Below are positions 52,961 through 61,925 of a DNA stretch of 64,000 nt, piece after piece. The notes beneath the pieces were generated by a model that saw nothing but the letters and a program-made list of their open reading frames with translations, did not search any database and was not told the origin of the DNA. The stretch lies in the NCBI RefSeq assembly GCF_008365295.1, contig NZ_CP043505.1, forward strand, positions 1,922,001-1,986,000, given 5' to 3'. Each line of letters opens with the position of its first letter. Position 1 is the stretch's first letter. Source of the stretch: Agromyces intestinalis (GTDB taxonomy: Bacteria > Actinomycetota > Actinomycetes > Actinomycetales > Microbacteriaceae). The translations under genes and the position numbers were made by a program.

Positions 52961-54292
52961 TCAGCGCGCCGTGGCCGCCGCCGACTTCTTCTCCGAGATG
53001 AGCGCGGCCGCGATCGCACCGACCAGCACCACCGCGGGCAGCAGCCACAGCGTGCCCTGGAAGTCGGCGAGGGTCGGGTCATCCGGCAGGAACTGGCTCG
53101 GGATCGACGTGAGCAGCCCGCCGACGATGAAGCAGATGCCGTTGACGATCGCCGAGGCACTGCCGATCAGGTTGGCGGGCACGGCCTCCCCGGCGATCGT
53201 GAAGCCGAGCATGTGCGCGCCCGCGAAGAACCCGATCGCGAACATGAACACGAGGGCTGCGCCCTTGCCCTCCTGCGGCAGGTAGATCACCAGCGCGATC
53301 GCGACCGCCTGCAGGATGAGGCCGTAGAACGCGGGCCACTTCCGACTCTTCCAGCGGTCGGAGACGATGTTCACGATCGGGGCGCCGATCGCGAGGCCGA
53401 GCCAGGCCATCGCGGTGAGGATCGTCGCGAAGTCGGTCTCAGCGCCGTGGGCCTCCATGATGCGCGGCCCCCACAGCGTTCCGACCGCGAGCATCGCGCC
53501 GAACGACGCGCCCGCGAGGATCGACGACAGCACCACGCGGATGTTCGCGAACGACTTGCCGAGATCGCGGAAGATCCCGCCGAACACGTTGCCCTGCGGC
53601 TTCACGACGGGCACGCCCGGCTCGGGCGCGGGATTGCGCACGAAGAAGATGAAGAGCACCACGAGCAGCACGCCGAACGCGCCGAAGGTGACGAGCAGCT
53701 GCTGCCAGGTGATATGCGCCAGCGACGCCTGGATCAGCGGCTGCCCGATCGCCGAGCCCAGCGACGCGAATGTCTGCACGAGGCCGAACATGAGGCCGTA
53801 CTTCAGCGGGTCGAACCACTTGCCGCCGAGGTATCCGGCGCCGACGAAGCCGAACGACGACCCGACCGCGAGCACGATCTGCGCCGCGACCAGGGTGCCG
53901 AAGTTCGTCGTGCCCGCATACAGGAACGCACCGCCGGCGACGAACGCGACCGCGATCGCCAGCAGCGGTCGCGACCCGAACCGGTCGAGCAGCGCGCCCG
54001 AGAAGAACTGCGCCAGCGCGAACGCCCACGTGTAGGTCGACGCGGCGAGGCCGACCTGCGAGAGCGACAGATTCGCAGTGTCCTGGATGTTCGGCGAGAC
54101 GACCGCGTACCCGGTCTGGATCGCGAACAGCCACACCACGAAGATCGTGGCGAGCGACCAGATGAGCCAGGCCTCGGGGCCGCCGATGCGGCGGTGGCCC
54201 GTCGACCACCGGTGCGATCCGTGGAAGTACGCGGCGTGGCCGCTCGACGTGACGGGTTCGGTGCTCGTGCCGCTGCTCGTGCTCTGGGACAT
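52961..54292 (-). CDS. MFS transporter, OFA-type (oxalate/formate antiporter-like)
   Basis: A 443-residue transporter with twelve helices. The OFA-like features are NIQDTANLSLSQVGLAASTY, GFVGAGYLGGKWFDPLKYGL and IFFVRNPAPEPGVPVV in the mid loop. The ATG at 54292 follows AGGGAGG. It is 22 bases downstream of guaD on the same strand. It is a paralog of the transporter at 55701-56975; the two flank guaD. Purine, allantoin, carboxylate or related uptake is the likely role by context. Confidence 0.85.
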   Translation of the reverse strand: MSQSTSSGTSTEPVTSSGHAAYFHGSHRWSTGHRRIGGPEAWLIWSLATIFVVWLFAIQTGYAVVSPNIQDTANLSLSQVGLAASTYTWAFALAQFFSGALLDRFGSRPLLAIAVAFVAGGAFLYAGTTNFGTLVAAQIVLAVGSSFGFVGAGYLGGKWFDPLKYGLMFGLVQTFASLGSAIGQPLIQASLAHITWQQLLVTFGAFGVLLVVLFIFFVRNPAPEPGVPVVKPQGNVFGGIFRDLGKSFANIRVVLSSILAGASFGAMLAVGTLWGPRIMEAHGAETDFATILTAMAWLGLAIGAPIVNIVSDRWKSRKWPAFYGLILQAVAIALVIYLPQEGKGAALVFMFAIGFFAGAHMLGFTIAGEAVPANLIGSASAIVNGICFIVGGLLTSIPSQFLPDDPTLADFQGTLWLLPAVVLVGAIAAALISEKKSAAATAR

Positions 54293-54314
54293 CGTTCGGA
54301 TCCTCCCTGGTGCG

Positions 54315-55652
54315 TCAGTGCTCGTGGCCGTCGCGCGAGTACGCGACCTCGCCGGCGATGAAGGTGGTCTCGATGGTGCGGTCGTCGCCCATGACCGCGA
54401 GCACGAACAGCTGCTCCTCGAGCGAGGTGACCTGGCCGCTGCGGAACTCGAGCAGGGGCGTCGCCTTCTTGTCGAGCACGACGAGGTCGGCGGTCTTCCC
54501 CGGTTCGATCGACCCGAGCTCGCCCTCGAGTCCGAGCGACTCGGCACCGCCGAGCGTCGCGAGGTACAGCATCTTGATCGAGTCGAGCGGGTACTGCGTG
54601 AGCTGCGCGACCTTGTAGGCCTCGTTCATGGTCGACAGCAGCGAGAAGCTCGTGCCCGCGCCGATGTCGGTGCCGAGGCCGACCTTCATCGGGTGGGTGT
54701 GGTTCTTCGCCTGGTGCACGTGGAACAGCCCGCTGCCGAGGAACAGATTCGAGGTCGGGCAGTGCGAGATCGCCGCACCGGTCTCGTGCACGCGGATGCG
54801 CTCTTGCGGGTTGAGGTGCACGCCGTGCGCGAGCACCGACCCCGGGCGCAGTAGACCGGCCCGGTCGTAGACGTCGAGGTAGCCCTTCGACTCGGGGAAC
54901 AGCGAGCGCACCCAGGCGATCTCGCCCAGATTCTCGCTGACATGGGTGTGCATGAGGGTGGTCGGATGCTCCTGCAGCAGCGCGGATGCCGCGGCCAGCT
55001 GTTCGGGCGTCGAGGTCGGCGCGAACCGGGGCGTCACGGCGTACAGGTTTCGTCCGGTGCCGTGCCAACGCTCGATGAGTGCCTTCGAATCGTCGTAACT
55101 CGTCTGGGCGGTGTCGAGCAGGTGCTCGGGCGCGTTGCGGTCCATCATGACCTTGCCGCCGACCATGCGCATGTTGCGCTTTGTCGCCTCCTCGAAGAAG
55201 GCGTCGACCGACTGCGGGTAGACGGCGCAGAAGGTGAGCGCGGTGGTCGTGCCGTTCGCGAGCAGCTGGTCGAAGAAGACGGATGCCACGCGCGCGGCAT
55301 AGTCCGCATCCTCGAACTTCTGCTCGGCCACGAACGTGTAGGTGTTCAGCCAGTCGATGAGCTGGGCGCCGAAGGCGGCGATGATGCCGGTCTGCACGTA
55401 GTGCACGTGGGTGTCGATGAATCCCGACGTGATGAGGCCGTCGGGGTAGTGGTCGACGGGCACGTCGTCGGGGATCGCGTCCTTCAGGTCGGCCCAGGGG
55501 CCGACGGCGGTGATCACTCCGCCCTGCACGACGATGAGCCCGTCGGTGTGCTCGACGAGCGCGTCGGACGAGAAGAACGGATCACCGGTCAGCGTCACGA
55601 TGTGCCCGCGGATCGCGTGCGAGTCCTGTCCGGTCGGAAGGTGGTACGGCAC
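54315..55652 (-). CDS. guaD: Guanine deaminase
   Basis: A 445-residue amidohydrolase. Metal sites: HVHYVQTG (HxH), HTHVSEN, and GLGTDIGAGTS with the catalytic aspartate. GFIDTHVHYVQTGIIAAFGA and AEQKFEDADYA match guanine deaminases, which convert guanine to xanthine. It lies between two MFS transporters on the same strand, a sensible purine scavenging unit. Length is near the usual 440. Confidence 0.9.
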   Translation of the reverse strand: MPYHLPTGQDSHAIRGHIVTLTGDPFFSSDALVEHTDGLIVVQGGVITAVGPWADLKDAIPDDVPVDHYPDGLITSGFIDTHVHYVQTGIIAAFGAQLIDWLNTYTFVAEQKFEDADYAARVASVFFDQLLANGTTTALTFCAVYPQSVDAFFEEATKRNMRMVGGKVMMDRNAPEHLLDTAQTSYDDSKALIERWHGTGRNLYAVTPRFAPTSTPEQLAAASALLQEHPTTLMHTHVSENLGEIAWVRSLFPESKGYLDVYDRAGLLRPGSVLAHGVHLNPQERIRVHETGAAISHCPTSNLFLGSGLFHVHQAKNHTHPMKVGLGTDIGAGTSFSLLSTMNEAYKVAQLTQYPLDSIKMLYLATLGGAESLGLEGELGSIEPGKTADLVVLDKKATPLLEFRSGQVTSLEEQLFVLAVMGDDRTIETTFIAGEVAYSRDGHEH

Positions 55653-55700
55653 GTCCCCCTGCTCTCCGGATCCCCCCGGACCCCTGTTCGCGAGCCTAGA

Positions 55701-56975
55701 TCACGATTCAGCCGATGTGCGAGAACTTCTCAGGAGCGCCGCCGCGACCACGCCGACGAGCAGCACCGCCGGCATGAGCCAGAGCACGCCCTGGTAGTCG
55801 GCGATGGTCGGCTCGGCGGGCAGCAGGCTCGAGGGGATCGAGGTGAGCAGGCCCCCGATGATGAAGCAGAAGCCGTTGACGATCGCCGACGCGCTGCCGA
55901 TCAGCGACCCGTCGACCGATTCGCCGGCGACGGTGAACCCGAGCATCTGCACGCCCGAGAACAGGCCGACCGCGAACATCAGCGTGATCGCCGCGCCGTT
56001 GCCCTCGGCGGGCAGGTAGATGACGAGGGTGATCGCGACTGCCTGCAGCAGCAGCCAGATCACCGAGGGCACCTTTCGGCTGTGCCACCGGTCGGAGAGC
56101 ACATTGATGAGCGGTGCGCCGGCCGCGAGGCCGAGCCACGCGAGCGCGGTGAGCACCGTCGCGAAGTCGGCGCCGGCGCCGCGGGCCTCCATCACGCGCG
56201 GCCCCCAGAGAGTGCCGATCGCGAGCATGGTGCCGAAGGCGGCGCCGCCGAACAGCGCCGACAGCACGACGTTGCGGTTGGCGAAGCACTTCCCGAGGTC
56301 CGTCAGGATGTCGACGAAGACGTTCCGACGCGGCTCCGAGGCATCCGTCGGCGCGGTCGTCACGACCGGATCGCGCACGAAGACCAGGAACAGCACCACC
56401 AGGATGACCCCGAACACGCCGAACGCGAGCAGCAGCTGCTGCCAGCTGAGTGCGCTCAGCAGGGCGAGGATGAGCGGCTGGCCGACGGCCGAGCCGAGGC
56501 TCGCGAAGGCCTGCACGAGACCGAACATCAACCCGTACTTGGCAGCCTCGAACCACTTGCCGCCGATGTAGCCGGCGCCGACGAACCCGAACGAGGCGCC
56601 GATCGCCAGCACGGCCTGGGCGATCGCGAGGGTGGCGAAGCTCGTGGTGCCTGCATAGAGGAACGCGCCGACGGCGACGAACGCGACGGCGATCGCGAGC
56701 AGCGGCCGGCTGCCGAACCGGTCGAGCAGCGAACCCGAGAAGAACTGCACGAGGGCGAACACCCACGTGTACGTCGACGCGGCAAGCCCGACCTGCGCGA
56801 GCGTGAGATCGGCCGACTCCTGGATCTCGGGCGACACCACGGCGTACCCGGTCTGGATCGCGAACAACCACACCACGAACGTGGTGGCGAGCACCCAGAC
56901 GAGCCAGGCCTCGGGGCCGCCGATGCGGCTGACATGCGTCGGAGCCGGGCGATGGGGCGTGATGTAGCCGCTCAT
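55701..56975 (-). CDS. MFS transporter, paralog of the OFA-type protein at 52961
   Basis: A 424-residue transporter, twelve helices, with EIQESADLTLAQVGLAASTY and GFVGAGYIGGKWFEAAKYGL nearly the same as its paralog. The mid loop is shorter (FVRDPVVTTAPTDASEP). It starts the MFS-guaD-MFS leftward unit, ending 48 bases before guaD. The ATG at 56975 is preferred; the long upstream frame is arginine-rich and spurious. Confidence 0.85.
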   Translation of the reverse strand: MSGYITPHRPAPTHVSRIGGPEAWLVWVLATTFVVWLFAIQTGYAVVSPEIQESADLTLAQVGLAASTYTWVFALVQFFSGSLLDRFGSRPLLAIAVAFVAVGAFLYAGTTSFATLAIAQAVLAIGASFGFVGAGYIGGKWFEAAKYGLMFGLVQAFASLGSAVGQPLILALLSALSWQQLLLAFGVFGVILVVLFLVFVRDPVVTTAPTDASEPRRNVFVDILTDLGKCFANRNVVLSALFGGAAFGTMLAIGTLWGPRVMEARGAGADFATVLTALAWLGLAAGAPLINVLSDRWHSRKVPSVIWLLLQAVAITLVIYLPAEGNGAAITLMFAVGLFSGVQMLGFTVAGESVDGSLIGSASAIVNGFCFIIGGLLTSIPSSLLPAEPTIADYQGVLWLMPAVLLVGVVAAALLRSSRTSAES

Positions 56976-57061
56976 GGGCACATCCAACACCACCGCCGCG
57001 CGGGGGAACAGGGGCACTCGCCCGAGGCCGACGAACCGCCGGCGCAGAGTACGCTCCCCTC

Positions 57062-57664
57062 GTGACCGACCACTCCCCCGCCGTCCCTGCCGCTCCCGCT
57101 CTCTCGTCCGCTCGCACGTCGCTCGATCTGCGGCCCGCGCTCGAGGCATCCGAACTGCTGGCCGCGCCCGTCTCGCGGGCGCTCGCCGAATTCGCGGCGA
57201 CCGACCCGGCCGCGGCGGCGCGAGTGCGCGTCGCGCCGATCGACCCGGGCCTGGCCGACACCGCCGAGTTCTGCGCCGCGTACGGCGTCGCGCTCGAGGC
57301 ATCCGCCAACTGCCTCGTGGTCGCTGGCCGCCGCGGCGACGCGACCACCTACGCCGCGTGCGTCGTGCTCGCGACGACCCGCGCCGACGTGAACGGCGCG
57401 GTGCGGCGACTGCTCGACGCGCGCAAGGCGAGCTTCGCGCCGATGGACGACGCGGTGGCCCTCACCGGCATGGAGTACGGCGGCATCACGCCGATCGGCG
57501 TGCCCGACGGCTGGCGCGTGCTCGTCGACGCGCGCGTACGCGACGTGCCCGATGCGATCATCGGCGCCGGCATCCGCGGCGCGAAGATCATGCTGCCCGG
57601 CGACGTGCTGTGCGCACTGCCCGGGGTCGAGGTCGTCGAGGGGCTGGGGAACGAAATCGGCTGA
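57062..57664 (+). CDS. YbaK/EbsC-type aminoacyl-tRNA deacylase domain protein
   Basis: A 200-residue protein. CLVVAGRRGDATTYAACVVL, then DARKASFAPMDDAVALTGME and GGITPIGVPDGWRVLVDARV follow the YbaK/ProX editing-domain pattern, including the GGIxPxG loop. Members hydrolyse misacylated tRNAs in trans. The first 50 residues are not part of the domain. A GTG start is used. Its TGA abuts the stop of the convergent TetR gene with no spacer. Confidence 0.85.
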   Translation: MTDHSPAVPAAPALSSARTSLDLRPALEASELLAAPVSRALAEFAATDPAAAARVRVAPIDPGLADTAEFCAAYGVALEASANCLVVAGRRGDATTYAACVVLATTRADVNGAVRRLLDARKASFAPMDDAVALTGMEYGGITPIGVPDGWRVLVDARVRDVPDAIIGAGIRGAKIMLPGDVLCALPGVEVVEGLGNEIG

Positions 57665-58324
57665 TCAGTTTTCGGGGCGTGGCGCCGCGGCCGCGGCCGG
57701 GCCCGTCGCCGCGGCGAGGATGGTCGCGAGCTGCTGCTCGAAGCGTTGCTCGCGGTCGCGGGCCAGGATGCCTCCGGCCGCCGCCGTCAGCGGAGCGTCG
57801 TCGCCGAGCGCGGCCGTGCGTTCTGCGAGCGTGTACTCCTGTGGGCGGGAACCCCGCTCCTGTTCCTCGATGACCCAGCCCACGACGAACGCCGTGACGA
57901 GTTCGGCTGCGGTCACGGCGTGCTCGAGGTCGACCCCCTGGGCCACGGCTGCGCGCAGCATCGGCTCTTGCGCACGGAGGACGGCGGGGTCGGTCGTCCG
58001 GGTGCCGCTGAACGTGCGCGCGCCGTCGCGGTGGGCCAAGTATTCGGTGCGCAGCGCGCGGGCGTAGCCGCCCAGGAGTTCAGGCCACGCGGCGTCGGCG
58101 ACCGGCTGGCTCGCGGCGATCACCCGTCGCTGGATCTCGGTGCCCATCTCATCGAGCAGCTCCTGCTTGTGCTTCACGTGCCAATAGAGCGCCGGTGCCT
58201 GCACGCCGAGTCGCTTGGCCACTGCGCGTACGGTGACGGCGTCGATGCCGTCGTCGTCGAGCACGTCGAGCGCGGCTTCGACGATGCGCGCACGGGTGAG
58301 GCCCTTCGGAGCGGTGGTCGCCAT
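57665..58324 (-). CDS. TetR/AcrR family regulator
   Basis: A 219-residue repressor. The DNA-binding part is ARIVEAALDVLDDDGIDAVT followed by VRAVAKRLGVQAPALYWHVK (about 14-52). The C-domain resembles TetR_C (VGWVIEEQERGS). The ATG at 58324 is used; a GTG at 58333 is also open. It is divergent from an oxidoreductase gene, with two palindromes between (58333-58381), so it likely represses both. Confidence 0.92.
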   Translation of the reverse strand: MATTAPKGLTRARIVEAALDVLDDDGIDAVTVRAVAKRLGVQAPALYWHVKHKQELLDEMGTEIQRRVIAASQPVADAAWPELLGGYARALRTEYLAHRDGARTFSGTRTTDPAVLRAQEPMLRAAVAQGVDLEHAVTAAELVTAFVVGWVIEEQERGSRPQEYTLAERTAALGDDAPLTAAAGGILARDREQRFEQQLATILAAATGPAAAAAPRPEN

Positions 58325-58332
58325 GCTTGACA

Positions 58333-58381
58333 CCTTAACAAAGTTAAGCGATGGTGGAGGCGTACTTGAACTTTGTTAAGG
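58333..58381. promoter_or_regulatory. Two TetR operator-like palindromes
   Basis: CTTAACAAAGTTAAG (58334-58348) is a 6-3-6 palindrome, and CTTGAACTTTGTTAAGG (58365-58381) is its reverse-complement version with small changes. They lie between the TetR start and the divergent oxidoreductase start. The second overlaps the AAGGAG ribosome binding site of the oxidoreductase. Confidence 0.65.
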
Positions 58382-58389
58382 AGATCGTG

Positions 58390-59331
58390 ATGCACGCTGC
58401 AGTCGTGAATGCGCCGGGTTCGGTCCCGGTGTACGCGGAGTTCGCCGAGCCCTCGCCGGGGCCGGGCCTTCGCGAGTTCGAACTCGTCGGGGCGGGCCTG
58501 CATCAGGTCGTGCGGTCGATGGCGGCCGGGGCGCACTACGGCAGCACCGATGCGTACCCGCTGGTGCCGGGGGTCGATGCGGTCGGCCGGGGCGACGACG
58601 GCAAGTGCTACTACACCGGGCTCGTGCGCGCGCCGTGGGGCACGATGGCCGAGCGCATGGTCGCGCGATTCGGGATCGAGTTGCCCGATGGCGCCGATCC
58701 GCTCGCCGTCGCCGCCGGGATGAATCCGGCCGGCGCCGGATGGATGCCGTTGCAGCAGCAGCTCGAGGCGCGCGGCGAGCTCGGCACCGTCGCAGTGCTC
58801 GGCGCCACCGGAATGGCCGGGCGGCTCGCGGTGCAGTCGGCGCTGGCGCTCGGCGCCTCGCGCGTGGTCGCTGCGGGCCGCAATGCCGCCGTGCTCGATG
58901 AGCTCGAGGCGCGCGGCGCGCACATCGTGTCGCTCGTCGACCCCGGCGAGGCCCTCGCTGAGGCGTTGCGCGACGACCCGCCGAACCTCGTGCTCGACTT
59001 CGTGTGGGGGCCCGTGGCCGAACTGGCGTTCACCGCGTTGGCCCGGCGCGGTGTCGACGAGGACGCAGCCGACATCTCGTACGTGCAGATCGGCGCCGTC
59101 GCGGGCGCCATGGCCTCATTGCCCGCTTCGCTCCTTCGCTCGCGGCGCATCCGGGTGTCGGGCAGTGGTGCGGGGTCGGCGTCGATGCACGACGTGCTCC
59201 GCACGCTGCCGGGCCTCGTCGAACGCATCGGGCGCGGCGAACTCGACGTCACCTACACGCCTTACCGGCTCGCCGAGGTCGGGCGCGCCTGGGCGCACAC
59301 CGGGCCGAGCCGGGCGGTCCTCACGCCCTGA
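58390..59331 (+). CDS. Medium-chain (quinone oxidoreductase-type) alcohol dehydrogenase-like protein
   Basis: A 313-residue protein of the zinc-free MDR group. The nucleotide-binding motif is VAVLGATGMAGRLAVQSALA, followed by RVVAAGRNAAVLDEL. The first 100 residues form the substrate domain; no zinc ligands are evident. The C-terminal part has YVQIGAVAGAMASLPASLLR. AAGGAG precedes the ATG. Expression is probably controlled by the neighbouring TetR protein through the palindromes upstream. The substrate is unknown. Confidence 0.85.
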   Translation: MHAAVVNAPGSVPVYAEFAEPSPGPGLREFELVGAGLHQVVRSMAAGAHYGSTDAYPLVPGVDAVGRGDDGKCYYTGLVRAPWGTMAERMVARFGIELPDGADPLAVAAGMNPAGAGWMPLQQQLEARGELGTVAVLGATGMAGRLAVQSALALGASRVVAAGRNAAVLDELEARGAHIVSLVDPGEALAEALRDDPPNLVLDFVWGPVAELAFTALARRGVDEDAADISYVQIGAVAGAMASLPASLLRSRRIRVSGSGAGSASMHDVLRTLPGLVERIGRGELDVTYTPYRLAEVGRAWAHTGPSRAVLTP

Positions 59332-59341
59332 CCCTTCCGCC

Positions 59342-59366
59342 TACCTTGCGTGCTCTGGTACCTTGC
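59342..59366 (+). promoter_or_regulatory. Direct TACCTTGC repeats at the PadR promoter
   Basis: TACCTTGC occurs at 59342-59349 and 59359-59366, 17 bases apart. The second is placed as a -10 (TACCTT) for a transcript starting at the ATG (59372). Repeats at this spot suggest PadR autoregulation. Confidence 0.5.
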
Positions 59367-59371
59367 ATCAC

Positions 59372-59749
59372 ATGTATCCAGCCGAGCGCGTGCAGACGAA
59401 CCTCCGCAAGGGGGTGCTCGAGTGGTGCGCGCTCGCCGTGATGCGGGGCGGCGACGTGTACGGACGCGACCTCGCGCGCCGACTCGCCGACCTCGGCCTC
59501 CTCGCGAGCGAGGGCTCGCTCTACCCCCTGCTCGCCCGGCTGCGCGAGTCGGGCTGGGTCGAGACGCGCTGGGCCGAATCCGCGAGCGGGCCGCCGCGCC
59601 GGTACTACCGGCTGACGGCGGCCGGTGCCGACGCGGTGGTCGAGTTCGAGCGCGCCTGGCGCGACCTCGCCCGCTCGGTCGACACCGCGCTCGCGGTCGT
59701 GGCCGAGACCCATGACGACGAGCAGCACGACGAGAAGGGCCGACGGTGA
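59372..59749 (+). CDS. PadR family transcriptional regulator
   Basis: A 125-residue winged-helix protein beginning MYPAERVQTNLRKGVLEWCA, with VYGRDLARRLADLGL, SEGSLYPLLARLRESGWVET and RRYYRLTAAG, the PadR/Vanillyl pattern. No long C-terminal domain is present. It overlaps the HAAS-domain gene by 4 bases (ATGA-type), a common regulator-sensor pair. It appears to be made from a leaderless message. Confidence 0.92.
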   Translation: MYPAERVQTNLRKGVLEWCALAVMRGGDVYGRDLARRLADLGLLASEGSLYPLLARLRESGWVETRWAESASGPPRRYYRLTAAGADAVVEFERAWRDLARSVDTALAVVAETHDDEQHDEKGRR

Positions 59750-61344
59750 CGCAGACGCACGACGAGGTGACCGAGCGCGCCTACCTCGAGGAGGTGCGCC
59801 GCGAGGTCGCGGCGATCGATCCGGCGCAGGCCGACGGCATCGTCGCCGAGTTGGCCGAGCACCTTCGCGAGGCGAGGGCGGATGCCGCGGAGCGCGGCGA
59901 AGCGTTCGACCTCGACGCCGCGCTCAGCGACCTCGGCGACCCGGCGGTCATCGCGGCGGCGGTCGAGCGGCCCGCAGGCGACCCCGTCGCACCCGCTGGT
60001 CGAGGAACGACCGACGACGCTACCGCCGGGCGAGGAGCGACCGACGAAGGAGGGACGGTCTCGAGACCCGACCGCCCCGTGCCGACCGCCGGGGTGCGCC
60101 GGTTCCTCGACTCGACGGCGGGGGTTGCGATCACGCTCGTGCTCATCGGGATCCCCGTCATCTCAGCCGGCTTCTGGGCCTTCCTCGTCGGCCTCGTGCT
60201 GCTCTGGAACTCGCGGCGCTGGCGGCTGGGCGACAAGGTGTTCGCGACGGTGGCGATCCCGGCGACCATGGCCTTCTTCTTGCTCGTGCTGCGTACGACG
60301 GGATTCGGGTACCTCTGGACCGCCCTCGTCCTGGCGCCGCCGGCGATCGCCCTCGTGCTTCTGCTTCGGTTGCGCCGCAGCGCCGACGACCGGTGGCGAG
60401 TGCTGCAGGTGCCGCGGGCGCCTCGATACGACGCGCCGCGCGGCGGGGTGCTCGGCGTCGCCGATCGCTGGCCCGGTGCGGTGCTCGCGGTCGCGGCGGT
60501 GCCGGTCGCGACGGCCATCGTGACGGTGCCGACGCTGGTGTCGCGCTCGTGGGCCGCGCTGCCCGTCACCGGCTGGATCGCCGCCCTCGTGCTGACCGTC
60601 GGAATCGCCGAGCTCCTCGTCTCGCGCGGCTGGAGCACCACCGAGCGGATCCTGGGTGTGCTCGCCACCGGCGCGGCGGGTGCGGTGCTCGCCGTGACGC
60701 TGAGCGGAGTGATCGGTTCCATTCCCGGGGTGCGGGCGTGTCAGGGCGATGTCTGTATCGATCTGGCGCCGGGGCTGCCAGACCCCGTCGCGCTGCTCGA
60801 CCCGCTCGCGCGGTTCGTGCTGCCGTTCGTGCTCGTCGCGGTCGGCTGGGCGGCGGCGCGGTTCCGGTCGGCGCGCGAACAGGTCGATTCGCTCGACGGA
60901 TGGCCCGCGGCGATCGCTGCAGCGGTCGCGATGCTGTTCGGCGCGGTCGCGGTGGCCGCCGTGTTCGCGCTGCGCACCGCCGAGCCGGCCGCCCCGGGCG
61001 AGGTTGCGGGCTCCGCCATCGTGGCGGCGTGGCTCGCGATCGCCGGGTCGTTGCTCTGGCTGGTGGGAGTGATCGTGGTGCTGCGATCGCGTCGCTGGGG
61101 CTCGGCCGACCGGTTGATCGCCACGATCTCGGCACCGCTGCTGTGGTTGGGCGCGCTGCTCGTCGTCGACTCGGCGGCGACCGCGGGCGGGCGCTACTAC
61201 GGCTCCGACCCGAACCCCTCACTGACCGACTCGCTGGCGATCACCGGCGCGTGGCCCGTCGTGCTGGCGATCGCCGGCGCCATGCAGCTCGCGATCGCCG
61301 CGCGGCTGCTCGTGGCGGGTCGCCGCCGTCCGCTCGGCTCCTGA
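59746..61344 (+). CDS. HAAS-type membrane protein downstream of PadR
   Basis: A 532-residue protein. Residues 1-75 carry the HAAS/DUF1700-like domain (YLEEVRREVAAIDPAQADGI and ALSDLGDPAVIAAAVERP). About 10-12 hydrophobic helices follow from residue 125 to the end. PadR-HAAS pairs are frequent and thought to sense membrane or envelope stress. Residues 84-108 derive from an embedded DNA repeat (59995-60069) and read as a Gly/Thr/Asp linker. Confidence 0.85.
   Translation: MTQTHDEVTERAYLEEVRREVAAIDPAQADGIVAELAEHLREARADAAERGEAFDLDAALSDLGDPAVIAAAVERPAGDPVAPAGRGTTDDATAGRGATDEGGTVSRPDRPVPTAGVRRFLDSTAGVAITLVLIGIPVISAGFWAFLVGLVLLWNSRRWRLGDKVFATVAIPATMAFFLLVLRTTGFGYLWTALVLAPPAIALVLLLRLRRSADDRWRVLQVPRAPRYDAPRGGVLGVADRWPGAVLAVAAVPVATAIVTVPTLVSRSWAALPVTGWIAALVLTVGIAELLVSRGWSTTERILGVLATGAAGAVLAVTLSGVIGSIPGVRACQGDVCIDLAPGLPDPVALLDPLARFVLPFVLVAVGWAAARFRSAREQVDSLDGWPAAIAAAVAMLFGAVAVAAVFALRTAEPAAPGEVAGSAIVAAWLAIAGSLLWLVGVIVVLRSRRWGSADRLIATISAPLLWLGALLVVDSAATAGGRYYGSDPNPSLTDSLAITGAWPVVLAIAGAMQLAIAARLLVAGRRRPLGS
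59995..60069. repeat. Intergenic-type repeat inside the HAAS gene
   Basis: Two copies of CGAGGARCGACCGACGA (60001-60017 and 60031-60047) are followed by the palindrome GGTCTCGAGACC (60057-60068), after GCTGGT. In my recollection repeats of this kind (TGGTCGAGGAGCGACC to GGTCTCGAGACC) are common between genes in Microbacteriaceae. Here one sits in frame within a linker. Confidence 0.6.
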
Positions 61345-61379
61345 GGCTGCGGCGATCGCGGCGGGCTCGATGCGTTCGG

Positions 61380-61925
61380 TCATCGGATGCTCCGTCCGGA
61401 GTGGTGCTCGTGCAGGAGCGCACGCAGCGTGGCGCGGGCCCGTTGGTACCGGCTGCGCACGGCCGGCTCGCTGGCACCGACGATCGCGGCGGCCTGCGCC
61501 AGGGTGAAGCCGTCCCACAGCACGAGTCGCACGACCTCGGCTTGGTCGACGGGAAGGCGCTCGATGGCGGCCCGGACCTCGATCGCATCGTCGGTCGGAA
61601 GCTCGGGCGGCAGCGCGGCGACCTGCTCCCGCAGCCGTGCTGCGAGCCGGACGCGCCGCACGTCGCCGCGCGCGGCGTTGGCCAGGACTCGTCGTGCGAC
61701 GCCGAACAACCACATCCGCGCCTGCTCTTCGTCGCGCGGGATCAGTGCGGCGCGGCGGGCCGCGACGAGGAAGGTCTCGCCGAGCAGGTCGGCGGCGTCG
61801 GCGCGGTCGGCGACTCGACGCCCGAGATAGCTGAGCAGGTCGGCCGCGTTCGCCAGATAGGCCGCTTCGAGCCTGGTGGATGCCTCGGATGCCTCGAATG
61901 TCTCGGTGTCGTGCTCGGCCGTCAT
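61380..61925 (-). CDS. ECF-type RNA polymerase sigma factor
   Basis: A 181-residue sigma-70 family protein with region 2 (ADLLSYLGRRVADRADAADL, LLGETFLVAARRAALIPRDE) and region 4 (LPVDQAEVVRLVLWDGFTLA, AIVGASEPAVRSRYQRARAT). No region 3 is present, typical of ECF factors. Its ATG overlaps the stop of the upstream membrane protein gene (ATGA), an order (membrane partner first) opposite to most ECF operons. The regulon is unknown. Confidence 0.9.
   Translation of the reverse strand: MTAEHDTETFEASEASTRLEAAYLANAADLLSYLGRRVADRADAADLLGETFLVAARRAALIPRDEEQARMWLFGVARRVLANAARGDVRRVRLAARLREQVAALPPELPTDDAIEVRAAIERLPVDQAEVVRLVLWDGFTLAQAAAIVGASEPAVRSRYQRARATLRALLHEHHSGRSIR

Noticed and set aside
61219-61382. 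A reverse frame beginning MTERIEPAAIAAAS that overlaps the sigma factor stop
   Set aside because: It would run almost wholly antisense to the 3' end of the HAAS gene and has no family; possibly the remnant of a lost downstream gene but not supportable.
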